The notes under the pieces are model-generated. The model did not search any database and was not told the origin of the DNA. It saw only the letters and a program-made list of their open reading frames with translations. Source: Flagellimonas_B algarum (GTDB taxonomy: Bacteria > Bacteroidota > Bacteroidia > Flavobacteriales > Flavobacteriaceae). From it: a stretch of DNA of 64,000 nucleotides. Shown piece by piece: positions 51,790 to 61,513 of this stretch; within the stretch, counting starts at the first letter, position 1, and every line of letters starts with the position of its first letter. The stretch lies in contig NZ_JBEVTG010000001.1 of assembly GCF_040513375.1 (NCBI RefSeq), positions 620,001 through 684,000 of the forward strand. The letters are read 5' to 3'. Made by a program: the position numbers and the translations under genes.

Positions 51790-52353
51790 ATGATCCGTGT
51801 CAACCGTGAATTACTGGATTACGTCATCAAATTGAAAGACACCCCTGTGGGGGATCGGATTACGGAACTCGAAGCCGTGAAAGGGGAAAAGATCTTACTT
51901 CAAAAAACCCATGTGCATGCGGTCTATCTGATCAAGGAAGGTTTGACGAAGTGTTACCAGACCATCGATACGGGCAACGATTTCATCCAGGAGTTTTTTG
52001 GGGCGGGCGAAGTTTTTGGCGAAATCGAGGTCTTGACCGATGCCATCAGCTTCTGCACCATAGAAGCCTTGGGGCCCTTGCGCTATTTCAAAATCCCGAA
52101 AACCGCGTTCTTGGAGTTGATCGAGCAAGATCCCAAATTCAATAGCTTGCTATTGCGATTATTGGCGTCGAATGTGCGCTATGCAGCACTGCGGCATTCA
52201 TACAACCAGACCCATACCTTGGAAGACAACATCAAACGGTTGCTTTCGGAATTCCCACAGCTTTTTGAAAAAATAGCCAAGCACGATATCGCGAATTATC
52301 TCGGCATTTCGATCCGGAGTTTGAACCGGGTCATCCAAACGCTCGAATCCTAA
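51790..52353 (+). CDS. Crp/Fnr family transcriptional regulator
   Basis: 187 residues. N-terminal cyclic-nucleotide-binding-like jelly roll (KTHVHAVYLIKEGLTKCYQT; FFGAGEVFGEIEVLTDAISF). The C-terminal winged helix is short, with recognition region IANYLGISIRSLNRVIQTLE. The cAMP-contact residues are not conserved in an obvious way, as is usual for Bacteroidota members of this family. Its 3' end overlaps the ZIP gene by 4 nt (convergent). Confidence 0.9.
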   Translation: MIRVNRELLDYVIKLKDTPVGDRITELEAVKGEKILLQKTHVHAVYLIKEGLTKCYQTIDTGNDFIQEFFGAGEVFGEIEVLTDAISFCTIEALGPLRYFKIPKTAFLELIEQDPKFNSLLLRLLASNVRYAALRHSYNQTHTLEDNIKRLLSEFPQLFEKIAKHDIANYLGISIRSLNRVIQTLES

Positions 52354-53171
52354 CCCAGGCCTACATCCAACATCATCATAATGATAAACCCACCGATGAA
52401 ACCCATAGTGGCGATATCGGTATACCGGTCTTGCTGGGTTTCCGGGATCACCTCCTCAACGACCACGAAAATCATCGCACCGGCCGCAAACGCGAGTGCG
52501 TAAGGCAGAATGGGTTCGAAGGTCAAAACCGCCCAAGCCCCGAGAACCCCGGCGATCGGTTCCACTAGTGCTGAAGCCTGTCCGTACATCCAGCTTTTCC
52601 TTCGGCTCAACCCATGACGACGCATGGGCACGGCCACCGCAAATCCTTCAGGGAAATTTTGAAGCCCGATACCCAAGGCAAGGGCTACGGCACCCCCTAT
52701 GGTCGCTCCTTCGAAGCCAGAAGCCACCCCACCGAACAGTACGCCTACCGCCAAACCTTCAGGAATGTTATGCAGTGTTATCGCCAAAACCAATAGGGTG
52801 GTACGATGCCAAGGGGTCTTGACACCCTCGGCCTTGTCCATTTTGAAGTTGATATGCAAGTGGGGCATCACCTTGTCGAGTCCGAAAATAAAAAGGGCCC
52901 CCAACAAAAAGCCTACCGCTGCCGGTATGACCTTGACGAATCCTTCCCCATCGCTCATCTCGATCCCCGGGGCCAAGAGGCTCCAAAAACTGGCCGCTAC
53001 CATCACCCCACCGGTAAAACCCAACATGCCATCCATCAGCGCCCGTTTTGGACTTTTGAACAAAAAAACCAATCCGGCACCGGCCGCCGTCAACGCCCAA
53101 GTAAAAAGTGTAGCGTACAAGGCCGCCAAAATGGGGTCAATGCTTTCCAAATAGCTAATGATCTGTTCCAT
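52350..53171 (-). CDS. ZIP family metal transporter
   Basis: 273 residues, about eight helices. The ZIP metal-site signature is HNIPEGLAVGVLFGG in helix 4 and LGIGLQNFPEGFAVAVPMR in helix 5, close to ZupT/GufA proteins. A cytoplasmic histidine-containing loop (MPHLHINFK) lies before helix 4. It imports Zn, Fe or Mn. It lies 2 nt after the DtxR-family gene, forming an operon with its probable regulator. Confidence 0.93.
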   Translation of the reverse strand: MEQIISYLESIDPILAALYATLFTWALTAAGAGLVFLFKSPKRALMDGMLGFTGGVMVAASFWSLLAPGIEMSDGEGFVKVIPAAVGFLLGALFIFGLDKVMPHLHINFKMDKAEGVKTPWHRTTLLVLAITLHNIPEGLAVGVLFGGVASGFEGATIGGAVALALGIGLQNFPEGFAVAVPMRRHGLSRRKSWMYGQASALVEPIAGVLGAWAVLTFEPILPYALAFAAGAMIFVVVEEVIPETQQDRYTDIATMGFIGGFIIMMMLDVGLG

Positions 53172-53173
53172 TC

Positions 53174-53830
53174 CTATTGTTTTTTAACGTAAAGGTTGCT
53201 GGCAATGCGAAACGAAATATGCAGTCGACGGCCATCAATGGCCACTTCCATCGACTGGTCGAAATCCTCTCGCTCTTCGATGGTGATGACTTGCCCCAGC
53301 GCGATCTGATTTTTATCCAAAAACTTTAAGAAGGCCGAAGATGTATCCTTGACCCCGACACAGACGCCTTGTTCACCTAATGCCATGTCGCTTAACAGCT
53401 GCTTGTCTCGAACCTCAAAATCCCCATTCTTGCTGGGGATGGGGTCTCCATGGGGGTCGTACTTCGGAAAATCGAGCAAGGCGTCGATCTTATCGATCAA
53501 CTTCTCACTTTTGATGTGTTCCAATTGTTCGGCCACTTCGTGCACCTCGTCCCAGGTAAAATCCAATTTTTTAACCAAGAAAACTTCCCAAAGGCGATGC
53601 TTCCTAACGATGGACAAGGCGGTACGCCTACCGGATGCAGTAAGGTTGACCCCTTGATACTTCTTGTAGTTCACCAGCCCTTTCTCGGCCAATCGCTTAG
53701 CCATATCCGTGACCGAAGAGGGTTTGGTCTCCATTTGTTCGGCAATGGCGTTGGTCGCTATCAATTGGGATGAACTGCCGCCCAAATGAAAAATGGTCTT
53801 GAGGTAATTCTCCTCCGATCGGGTCATCAT
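53174..53830 (-). CDS. DtxR/MntR family metal-dependent regulator
   Basis: 218 residues. N-terminal winged helix (SEENYLKTIFHLGGSSSQLI; NAIAEQMETKPSSVTDMAKR), then the dimerisation/metal domain (HRLWEVFLVKKLDFTWDEVH; VAEQLEHIKSEKLIDKID), and a C-terminal FeoA/SH3-like part (LGQVITIEEREDFDQ). Metal-loaded, it would repress uptake genes. A candidate -7 on its strand is TATTTTTG (53849-53842), and a perfect palindrome stands 43 nt from its ATG over the receptor promoter. Confidence 0.94.
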   Translation of the reverse strand: MMTRSEENYLKTIFHLGGSSSQLIATNAIAEQMETKPSSVTDMAKRLAEKGLVNYKKYQGVNLTASGRRTALSIVRKHRLWEVFLVKKLDFTWDEVHEVAEQLEHIKSEKLIDKIDALLDFPKYDPHGDPIPSKNGDFEVRDKQLLSDMALGEQGVCVGVKDTSSAFLKFLDKNQIALGQVITIEEREDFDQSMEVAIDGRRLHISFRIASNLYVKKQ

Positions 53831-53872
53831 CGAAATTTTTCCAAAAATACATTTTTATTTATCAAAACCTAT

Positions 53873-53890
53873 TTTTAGATTTGTCTAAAA
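53873..53890. promoter_or_regulatory. DtxR/MntR-like operator overlapping the receptor promoter
   Basis: TTTTAGATTTGTCTAAAA is an inverted repeat with perfect 7-nt arms (TTTTAGA/TCTAAAA). It contains TAGATTTG (53876-53883), a full TAnnTTTG -7 element for the TonB receptor gene at 53902, with a TTTT 20 nt upstream. Metal-loaded regulator bound here would block that promoter. Confidence 0.7.
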
Positions 53891-53901
53891 TTAAATTTTT
53901 A

Positions 53902-56259
53902 ATGATAAAAAGACTTTGGTCTATCGGTATAATGCTCTGTTCGTTCTTACTTCATGCCCAAGAAAGTGAGCTTCGAGGAACGGTCAAAACCCAGAACGAA
54001 GAGATCGTACCCTTTGCGAATGTGTTCCTTAAAGACGTGGGTATCGGAACCACCGCCGACGAGACGGGTAAATTTCTACTAAACGTTCCGGCAGGAACCT
54101 TGACCGTTACCGCCACCTCTCAGGGTTTTCGGACCCAATCCAAGACGGTGGCCATTCAGCCGGGAGCCCGCCAGCAGCTTGATTTTATTTTAATCAAAGA
54201 TGTTCTCGGTCTTGATGAGGTCGTGGTCAGTGCGACCCGCAACCAGATTCAAAAACGAAGTGCCCCCGTGGTGGTATCATCCTTACGACCGAGTCTGTTG
54301 ACCGCAACACAATCGATCTCGGTTGCTGAAGGACTCAATTTCGCACCGGGCGTTCGGGTAGAAACGAATTGCCAGAACTGCGGGTTCACCCAAGTACGGT
54401 TGAACGGTCTTGATGGTGCGTATACGCAGATATTGTTGAACAGCAGGCCCATTTTCAGTTCCTTATTGGGGGTTTACGGTCTAGAACAGATCCCTTCGAA
54501 TACCATCGAACGTGTCGAAGTGGTTCGCAGTGGGGGTTCGGCACTCTATGGGTCGAATGCCATTGCAGGAACGGTCAACATCATCACCAAAGACCCTGTG
54601 TTGAATTCTTGGGAAGTAGGAAGTGTGTTTTCTTTGATCGATGGTGACGCCTTGGATCGCGTCGTAAATTTCAACGGGTCGATCGTAGCCGATGACCTCA
54701 ATAGTGGCATCACTTTTTTCGGGGCCTACCGAAACCGCGATTCGTATGATGCCAATAGCGATGGGTTCACGGAAATCGTTGAACTCCGAAACACCACGGT
54801 AGGTGCCAAGGCCTTTTTAAGACCCACTGATCGTAGTAGGATTTCGGTCAATTTGAATGCGATACAAGAGTATCGCCGTGGAGGTGACCGTCTCGATTTG
54901 GCCCCACAATTCACCGATATCACTGAAGAATTGGATCATGACACCTTCATCGGCGGTTTGGATTATGAGCTCAATAGCCGTGATGACAGCCAAAAGACCC
55001 AAATTTACACCTCAGCTTCCTACACCAATCGCGATAGCTTTTACGGTGGTCTCGGAGGGGGGCGCACAAGCCAAGACAGCATTTTGGCCAACAACGCCTT
55101 CGGCACGACCAAAGACTTGGCATGGGTGAACGGGGCCCAGTTTACCAAATCGTTTCCCAACAATGATGTGCTGACCACCGGGGTCGAATACAACCATTCC
55201 AGTACCGAAGACATCATTCGCGGTTATGACCGATTGATCGATCAAAACGTCAATACCCTGGGTGGTTATGCCCAATACGAATGGAAACCCAACGAACGTT
55301 TCACGGCCTTGCTGGGTTCCCGTTTGGATCATGTCAAGGTCGACGGGGCCTATACGATCGGAGGCATAGCTAGGAATGTCGATCTCACCCAGACTACCTT
55401 GTCTCCTAGATTGACCCTATCGTATCGAATAACCGATGAACTTCGATTCAGGGGTGGCTATGCGAGGGGGTTTCGGGCACCACAAGCCTTTAATGAGGAC
55501 CTCCATATTTCAAGTGTGGGCGGTGAACCCCAGTTCGTGATTTTGTCTGATGATTTGGAAACCGAATTTTCGAATGCGTTCACTGGCTCGTTGAACTATT
55601 CAAGGTCAGTTGCGCTATGGCAACTCGATTTTTTAGTGGAAGGCTTTTTTACCGACTTGAAAGACCCCTTTACCTTGGTCAGTACAGGTGCCGTATTGGA
55701 GAATGGCTCCATTTTGGAAGAAGTGCGTAATGGATCAGGGGCCCAGGTTTATGGTGCCAACTTTGAATTCGGGGTTTCCCCTTCACCCGAATGGCGATTT
55801 CAATTGGGGGGAACCTTACAAAACACCCGATATGATGAAGCCCAACTGCTTTTTGAAAGCGATGGCAGCCCCGGGGAATCGGATATCGCGGTCGATGAAT
55901 TCGTCAGGGTTCCGGATTTGTATGGGTACCTCAACACGACTTGGATACCGAACAAACGTTTTAACCTGGACCTCACTAGCACCTTTACCGGTAGAATGAC
56001 CGTACCCAGGGTCATCAGCGACACCGGCTTTTTGGAATTGAACGAAAGCCCTTCCTTCTTTGACCTCAACATCAAACTGGAGACCCATTTCGATTTTAAC
56101 GATGATTTCATGGTCACCTTATCGGGTGGGGTGACCAACCTGTTCAATAGCTATCAAAACGATTTCGAAGTCGGGCCGACAAGGGATTCGGACTATGTGT
56201 ATGGCCCTGATGCACCTCGAGCCGTCTTTGTAGGTTTGAAATTCGGTAAGTTGCACTAA
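53902..56259 (+). CDS. TonB-dependent receptor, probably metal uptake
   Basis: 785 residues from the ATG at 53902 (the upstream TTG frame overlaps the operator). Signal peptide to about residue 19, then a CarboxypepD-regulatory-like domain (LRGTVKTQNEEIVPFANVFL), a plug (GLDEVVVSATRNQIQKRSAP; VRSGGSALYGSNAIAGTVNI) and a 22-strand-type barrel ending in GLKFGKLH. The plug has an unusual TNCQNCGFTQVRLNGLDG with a CxxC pair. Operator and neighbours (ZIP, DtxR) point to a metal or metallophore substrate. Confidence 0.92.
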   Translation: MIKRLWSIGIMLCSFLLHAQESELRGTVKTQNEEIVPFANVFLKDVGIGTTADETGKFLLNVPAGTLTVTATSQGFRTQSKTVAIQPGARQQLDFILIKDVLGLDEVVVSATRNQIQKRSAPVVVSSLRPSLLTATQSISVAEGLNFAPGVRVETNCQNCGFTQVRLNGLDGAYTQILLNSRPIFSSLLGVYGLEQIPSNTIERVEVVRSGGSALYGSNAIAGTVNIITKDPVLNSWEVGSVFSLIDGDALDRVVNFNGSIVADDLNSGITFFGAYRNRDSYDANSDGFTEIVELRNTTVGAKAFLRPTDRSRISVNLNAIQEYRRGGDRLDLAPQFTDITEELDHDTFIGGLDYELNSRDDSQKTQIYTSASYTNRDSFYGGLGGGRTSQDSILANNAFGTTKDLAWVNGAQFTKSFPNNDVLTTGVEYNHSSTEDIIRGYDRLIDQNVNTLGGYAQYEWKPNERFTALLGSRLDHVKVDGAYTIGGIARNVDLTQTTLSPRLTLSYRITDELRFRGGYARGFRAPQAFNEDLHISSVGGEPQFVILSDDLETEFSNAFTGSLNYSRSVALWQLDFLVEGFFTDLKDPFTLVSTGAVLENGSILEEVRNGSGAQVYGANFEFGVSPSPEWRFQLGGTLQNTRYDEAQLLFESDGSPGESDIAVDEFVRVPDLYGYLNTTWIPNKRFNLDLTSTFTGRMTVPRVISDTGFLELNESPSFFDLNIKLETHFDFNDDFMVTLSGGVTNLFNSYQNDFEVGPTRDSDYVYGPDAPRAVFVGLKFGKLH

Positions 56260-56270
56260 GAAGCGTATCC

Positions 56271-56753
56271 ATGGTTGAAAAGCGATCTTTATTTTTGATT
56301 CTCCTTGGGTGCCTGGTCACCTTACATTTGGGAATGGCCCAAGAAGCCGCCATCCGTTGGATGGACTTCGAACAATTGGAAGATTCCTTACGGATCAGAC
56401 CCAAAAAAGTGTTCGTTGCTTTCTATGCCGATTGGTGCGCCTATTGTAAAAAAATGGATAAGGCCGCCTTTTCAGATCCATCGGTAATCACCATCTTGAA
56501 TGAGGAATACTATGCGGTCAAAATGGATGCGGAAAGCCAAGATACCATCGTTTTCGCGGGGCAAACCTATCGCAATGTAGAGGTGGGCAAGAAAAGGAAC
56601 CCTACCCATGAAATTCCTCTGCTCTTAGCCACTCGGAAATCCCGTCCTTTTTCACTTCCGGCACTGATATTCCTCAATGCCGAGTTCAAAATCACCGATC
56701 GCTATTTCGAATACCTATCCCCTAAAAAACTACGGGCGATTTTAGGGCGGTAA
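56271..56753 (+). CDS. Exported thioredoxin-like protein
   Basis: 160 residues. Signal peptide (LFLILLGCLVTLHLGMAQ). The active site ADWCAYCKKM has Cys56 and Cys59, and the cis-Pro is in SRPFSLPALIFL. Resembles DUF255/thioredoxin_7-type periplasmic reductases. It lies 11 nt after the receptor and is probably co-transcribed; it could keep the CxxC of the receptor plug reduced (inference). Confidence 0.87.
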   Translation: MVEKRSLFLILLGCLVTLHLGMAQEAAIRWMDFEQLEDSLRIRPKKVFVAFYADWCAYCKKMDKAAFSDPSVITILNEEYYAVKMDAESQDTIVFAGQTYRNVEVGKKRNPTHEIPLLLATRKSRPFSLPALIFLNAEFKITDRYFEYLSPKKLRAILGR

Positions 56754-56878
56754 AACGACCGTTCGTACGATCATCGTTCCGATCCATAGCAATTTAGCGT
56801 CAACGCTGGGAGGATTTCGCTATCTTACTCATGACAAACCGACCATTCTTTCCCCCGGAATGCACTTAATTTCAATCT

Positions 56879-58786
56879 ATGAGAACCCTGATCCTGGTGT
56901 TCACCATCGCGATGTGCTATTTACCGATACATGGCCAAAGTATGGGCAGTATCGAGACCGTACCCTGTTTTTTGGAGGATTGTGGCTTTTTGGAAAACCA
57001 ATCGAATGTGGAATTCGGACGGCTAACGGTGCCAGAGGATTACGACCTGCCCAATGGAAAACAGATCAAAATCGCTTATGCGATCATCAAAGCCATCGAA
57101 CAACCCGTATCGAAAGACCCCATCATCGTTTTTCAAGGGGGTTGGGGCTCCCCACTACTGAAATACACACAAGGTTACGCCCGGAATTTTCCGGTAAAAA
57201 ACCGGGATGTCATCCTATTCGATTACCGAGGTAGTGGGTATTCGGAACCCAAACTCTGCGATTGGCTTGGAGAGTCGATTTGGGACGAACTGGCGAAAAA
57301 CAGCTCCGATGCCACCTTTGATCGAAGTCAATCAGCGCTGTTCGGCCAATGCCTGGATTCCTTAACCTTGAAAAATATCGATTTTAACCAGTACGGAAGT
57401 ACTACCAAAACCAAGGATGCCGTGGTACTGGCTGAACAATTGGGTTATGGATCCTACAACCTTATGGGGATTTCCTATGGGACCCGGGCCATTACCAGTT
57501 TCATCCGAAATGCCGAAAGTTCGTCTATCGAAGTCCGTTCCGCAATTCTCGATTCCAACCATCCCATGGGGAACGAAGTGGTCCAAATCGGGACCAATAC
57601 GGAAAATTATGTACGGGTCTTGGATCTGGTTTTAAAGGACTGTTCCGACGATGCCGACTGCAAGGCCACCTTTCCGGACCTTAAAAACCGCTTTGCTTCC
57701 TTTTTAAAGGGATTGGATTCCGATCCGTGGGAAATCGAGTTGGGTGACGGAACGATCTTTGTTCCCAATAAGGAGGAAATCAATGCCATGCTTTTCCAAA
57801 TGCTGTACCTGCGGAGCTATTATCGGAACATCCCCTTGATCCTGGAACAGATGATCCGGCGGAACGGGACGGCTTTCGCCTCGATCATCCAAAACATCAA
57901 ACCACGGGTAAAGGACAATTTCAATGGGTTAGGGTTGATCAACTTCGTCTACGACCATAAAGGCCATCGGGATTCGATACGGCAATTCGTCGAGAATACA
58001 AAGGGGCGATATTCCCCTTTCGAGAACATGGATCCCTACCTCGACTTTTTTCTTGACGATCAACGGATCACTTTTGACAGTCTCGATAACCGACCCTTGG
58101 TTTCAAAAGTCCCCGCGCTTTTTTTGGCCGGTGAATATGACCCGACCACCCCTCCTAAATGGACCCAGTTGGTCGCCAAAGGATTTGAAAACCATAGCTA
58201 TGTGGAATTCAAAAGGGAAGGTCATGGCGTGGCCCCTACGGCCTGCGGTACTCCATTGATGCGCTCCTTTTTTGATGCTCCAAATCAAAAACCGGATACC
58301 TCTTGTGTAACAGCCTTGGGCGCCCACGACATTGAATTCGTTACGGCCTTCTACCAAAACCCGAAGATCTCAGATTTCGCCAGTGGCTTGTTGCAATTCG
58401 AAAACATTCCCTTATTGTTAACCGTGGCATTCGTGCTGTTAATCGCCTTGATATGTAGTGTGATGGGATTGAAAAAGTGGCTGGTGAAAAAAGACAACCG
58501 TACCGCTTTTGCCACCTTGGCTTCCATAGCCATCGTGGTATTCTTCGTGATGCTTTTTATCGGTATTAACCAGACCGCGACGAACAACCCGTTTTTATTG
58601 GCTTTCGGTCTTTCCGATTCCGCGAAGACGGCTTTTTACCTCGTCCCGCTTATCACTGGGTTCGGCATTTTGGCTTTGATCCGTTTTTTCAAGAGCGAAA
58701 AATCGATCTTGAACGTGCTATCCTTCCTTTCGATTGCCCTGTTCTTCGTATTGGTGTTCAACTACGGCTTATTCCCCAACTTTTAA
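56879..58786 (+). CDS. Alpha/beta hydrolase with C-terminal membrane domain
   Basis: 635 residues. Signal peptide MRTLILVFTIAMCYLPIHGQ. Alpha/beta hydrolase of the TAP-like group: PIIVFQGGWGSPLLK, DVILFDYRGSGYSEPK, nucleophile elbow GISYGT (Ser199), acid in LFLAGEYDPTTPP and base in KREGHGVAPTACG. The last 130 residues are about four membrane helices (LLTVAFVLLIALICSVMGL; LASIAIVVFFVMLFIGINQ), an uncommon tail that would hold the enzyme at the inner membrane facing the periplasm. Probable peptidase or esterase. Confidence 0.85.
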   Translation: MRTLILVFTIAMCYLPIHGQSMGSIETVPCFLEDCGFLENQSNVEFGRLTVPEDYDLPNGKQIKIAYAIIKAIEQPVSKDPIIVFQGGWGSPLLKYTQGYARNFPVKNRDVILFDYRGSGYSEPKLCDWLGESIWDELAKNSSDATFDRSQSALFGQCLDSLTLKNIDFNQYGSTTKTKDAVVLAEQLGYGSYNLMGISYGTRAITSFIRNAESSSIEVRSAILDSNHPMGNEVVQIGTNTENYVRVLDLVLKDCSDDADCKATFPDLKNRFASFLKGLDSDPWEIELGDGTIFVPNKEEINAMLFQMLYLRSYYRNIPLILEQMIRRNGTAFASIIQNIKPRVKDNFNGLGLINFVYDHKGHRDSIRQFVENTKGRYSPFENMDPYLDFFLDDQRITFDSLDNRPLVSKVPALFLAGEYDPTTPPKWTQLVAKGFENHSYVEFKREGHGVAPTACGTPLMRSFFDAPNQKPDTSCVTALGAHDIEFVTAFYQNPKISDFASGLLQFENIPLLLTVAFVLLIALICSVMGLKKWLVKKDNRTAFATLASIAIVVFFVMLFIGINQTATNNPFLLAFGLSDSAKTAFYLVPLITGFGILALIRFFKSEKSILNVLSFLSIALFFVLVFNYGLFPNF

Positions 58787-58792
58787 AACCGG

Positions 58793-60364
58793 TTATTCGG
58801 GTACCGGAATGCGCTGTACATTATGGAAACTGATATTGAACACCGAGTTAGGAGGGAAAACAGTCGCCTCGAAAAGCACCGACTTGGTATTGTAATCAAC
58901 CTCGATTACCTTACCCGCTGCAACCCCCGAACTGACCGCAGATCCCGGAGTGAATAAGACGGCGTTTTTATCGGCCAAATAGCTTACTTTCGATACGATT
59001 CGCGCATAGGCGGCCTCTCCCCTTTCCTTACCATAAGACCAAACTTGCTTGATGGTCTTGTTCACTTCATCGATTTCATATTCGACCGCCCTACTGTACG
59101 GGCCGGCATTGGTATAGTTGCGGTTATCACCGTTGTCGAAGACCATCAAATTCCCGTTGGGCATCAAAATCGGAGAATGCTGGTACCACGACCATTCAAA
59201 GTCGGGGTGGTTCGTACTGCCGTCGAGTACCGAAACATCGGTAATTGGCTCGTCGTTGGCATCCAAGGGGGTCAATAAAAATTGGGTGAGGTCGGTACCG
59301 TTACCCGAGGTATTCCAATCGCGGTGCGGCGCCAAGATGTACCCCACCTCATTTTGGGCATTGAGTTTAACGATGCCCTGGGTGCGTCCTGAAATGATGA
59401 CGGCATCATCATCGGCACTATATTCAACGGCATTGGCATGAAACCAATCAATGTTCAAATCGGCCAAATCAGTAGGCCAGGCTCGTCGTGTATTGTCCAA
59501 CGAGACATTTAGATCCCAAGAATTCGCGAACAAACCCGAGCTACGATCGATTTCGACCACAACATCCTCGACCGTGGTTTTACTAACGTCATTGATGGTC
59601 ACCAAAAAGTTGCCGTCCGGCTTTTCAATGACATGGTGGTGAAAACCGTTCCCTCGAAGACTCCAAAAATTGATGATCCTACCCATCATATCGATTTCGA
59701 AGATGCTTTGCGAAGTACCGTCACCGAATACCAGGTTGCCGTTTTGCATCAGGTTCATCCCATTGTCATAGAACAGGCTATTCAAGGTCGGATGTGTAAT
59801 GAAATCAAGATACCACCGGATATCACCGAACTGATCGAAGATAAAGGCGCGTTGGGGCCTGAAACTCAAACTGAATCCGAAGTAGTTCACGAAGTTGAAC
59901 TCCAATTCCGACGCGTTTGAAGGAGTATCAATGACGATTTGGGGCATATCATCGATCAGGGCCGCCGTCTGTACATTGACGGTTTGGGTCTCGACCAATG
60001 TCCCCGAGCCATCATAAAAACGAAGGACCAACTCATTGTCATAGTCGGCATACAACCCGATGATGTCAAGCTCAAAACTGGTTGCCGTACCGGGAAACGA
60101 ACGGGTCAAGGTCGAGGCGTTACCCCGTCTACCGACCACATCGACTTCGACCGACACCGAACTGGTGGTTTCAATTTGCAGGCTTGCCGTTAGGGGAGCG
60201 TAGCCCGTAGGGTTCAGTTCGACCTGGAGGGAAGACACCACCTCGGAATCGACTTCGATATCCGGATCTGGGTTGGCATCGGGATTATCCGGTGCATTAT
60301 CATCCGAACAAGCATGTAAAAAAATGACCAAAACCGCCCAAAGGGTCGACCGCAACTGTTTCAT
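58793..60364 (-). CDS. Arylsulfotransferase-like lipoprotein (ASST family)
   Basis: 523 residues. Lipobox VIFLHAC (Cys about residue 19) followed by an acidic linker and an Ig-like segment. The C-terminal part is an ASST-type propeller with histidine-containing loops NGFHHHVIEKPDGNFLV, IDWFHANAVEYSADDDAVII and WYQHSPILMPNGNLMVFDNG. ASST enzymes transfer sulfate between phenolic compounds through a histidine; the exact donor is unknown. The gene is single and converges on the hydrolase with a 6-nt gap. Confidence 0.85.
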   Translation of the reverse strand: MKQLRSTLWAVLVIFLHACSDDNAPDNPDANPDPDIEVDSEVVSSLQVELNPTGYAPLTASLQIETTSSVSVEVDVVGRRGNASTLTRSFPGTATSFELDIIGLYADYDNELVLRFYDGSGTLVETQTVNVQTAALIDDMPQIVIDTPSNASELEFNFVNYFGFSLSFRPQRAFIFDQFGDIRWYLDFITHPTLNSLFYDNGMNLMQNGNLVFGDGTSQSIFEIDMMGRIINFWSLRGNGFHHHVIEKPDGNFLVTINDVSKTTVEDVVVEIDRSSGLFANSWDLNVSLDNTRRAWPTDLADLNIDWFHANAVEYSADDDAVIISGRTQGIVKLNAQNEVGYILAPHRDWNTSGNGTDLTQFLLTPLDANDEPITDVSVLDGSTNHPDFEWSWYQHSPILMPNGNLMVFDNGDNRNYTNAGPYSRAVEYEIDEVNKTIKQVWSYGKERGEAAYARIVSKVSYLADKNAVLFTPGSAVSSGVAAGKVIEVDYNTKSVLFEATVFPPNSVFNISFHNVQRIPVPE

Positions 60365-60430
60365 AGCATCTATTTTGCCTTAAAATAGCACTAATTTGCC
60401 TAATCCCTTTTGATTTTAACACCTGGTGTA

Positions 60431-61513
60431 TCAATCGGTCATTCGAAGGAACGAAATGCTGACGTTGCCGATTTCACCAAATCCGGACGTATTCGAAAGG
60501 GCAACACTGGCCGCTTTGTGTTCGGGAGCGATGAACAAAAAGGACGAACACCCCAATTGCCCGCCACTATGACCGATGATCGGACCGTAGTTGGGATTAT
60601 CCCCATATAGGAACCAACCCATACCATAGGCGTTCCCTTCTTTTTTCAAACCACTATTGGTGACCATCAGTTCGAAACTCCCTTTACTGACCAAAGTATG
60701 GTCGATAACGGCCTTTGCGAAATTCAAAAGGTCGCGAACCGTTGATTGCACCCCCCCGGCCGGAATACGATCGCTAATGTTATGGTCGGTGATTTCCTTG
60801 ATCTTACCCGGTTTCGACTGGTGGTAAATCAACGCTTTTTCGGCAGGGTTTTGCCCTTGGCGTTCTATGGAAGTATGGGTCATTCCGGAAGGTTCGAATA
60901 TATGCTTCCGTAAATAATCGGCATAGGATAGACCGGAAACCTTTTCAATGATGATCCCTAAGACGACATACCCATAGGAAGTGTAGAAAAAACCACTTCC
61001 GGGTTCGAACAAGAGCTCCCGCTCAACGAAAATCGCCAAGGCATCTTCAAGGGTGGGGTATTCGATTTGGTTCCGTACTTCCTTTTTCCCTTTGTATTGC
61101 GATATGCCGGAACTGTGTTGCAGCAATTGTTGCACGGTAACCGTGGCCAATGGGGCTACGTCAAATCCATCGACATAGGCGCTAGCCCGATCTTGCAATC
61201 GCAATTTACCGGCCTCTACCAATTGAAAGATCGCTATTGCGGTCATGGGCTTGGTGATCGATGCTGTTCGTGTTATGGTGTTTTCGGTAAAGGGAACCGC
61301 TTTGGCCGCATTCGAATAGCCACTTGAAGCGGTCATTACGATGCTGTCGTTGTGCAGTACCCCCGCTGAAAGTCCGATGACCTTTTCGTCCTGAACGGCC
61401 TTTTCGACCAAATCCCTTAATTTTCCTTCAGTAGCCGTATTTTGTCCTAATAAGGACCCCGTGGTAAAGATGCCGATAAGCACCCATAGTATTCGTTTTT
61501 TCATGATGTTCAT
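60431..61513 (-). CDS. Serine hydrolase (beta-lactamase class C-like)
   Basis: 360 residues. Signal peptide MKKRILWVLIGIFTTGSLLG (the in-frame ATG at 61504 is also a possible start). Catalytic SxxK motif TASITKPM with Ser85 and Lys88; second motif YTSYGYVVLG; third motif GHSGGQLG. An exported esterase, D-aminopeptidase or PBP-like enzyme. Its ATG overlaps the stop of the DUF1028 gene (ATGA), so the two are translated together. Confidence 0.9.
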   Translation of the reverse strand: MNIMKKRILWVLIGIFTTGSLLGQNTATEGKLRDLVEKAVQDEKVIGLSAGVLHNDSIVMTASSGYSNAAKAVPFTENTITRTASITKPMTAIAIFQLVEAGKLRLQDRASAYVDGFDVAPLATVTVQQLLQHSSGISQYKGKKEVRNQIEYPTLEDALAIFVERELLFEPGSGFFYTSYGYVVLGIIIEKVSGLSYADYLRKHIFEPSGMTHTSIERQGQNPAEKALIYHQSKPGKIKEITDHNISDRIPAGGVQSTVRDLLNFAKAVIDHTLVSKGSFELMVTNSGLKKEGNAYGMGWFLYGDNPNYGPIIGHSGGQLGCSSFLFIAPEHKAASVALSNTSGFGEIGNVSISFLRMTD

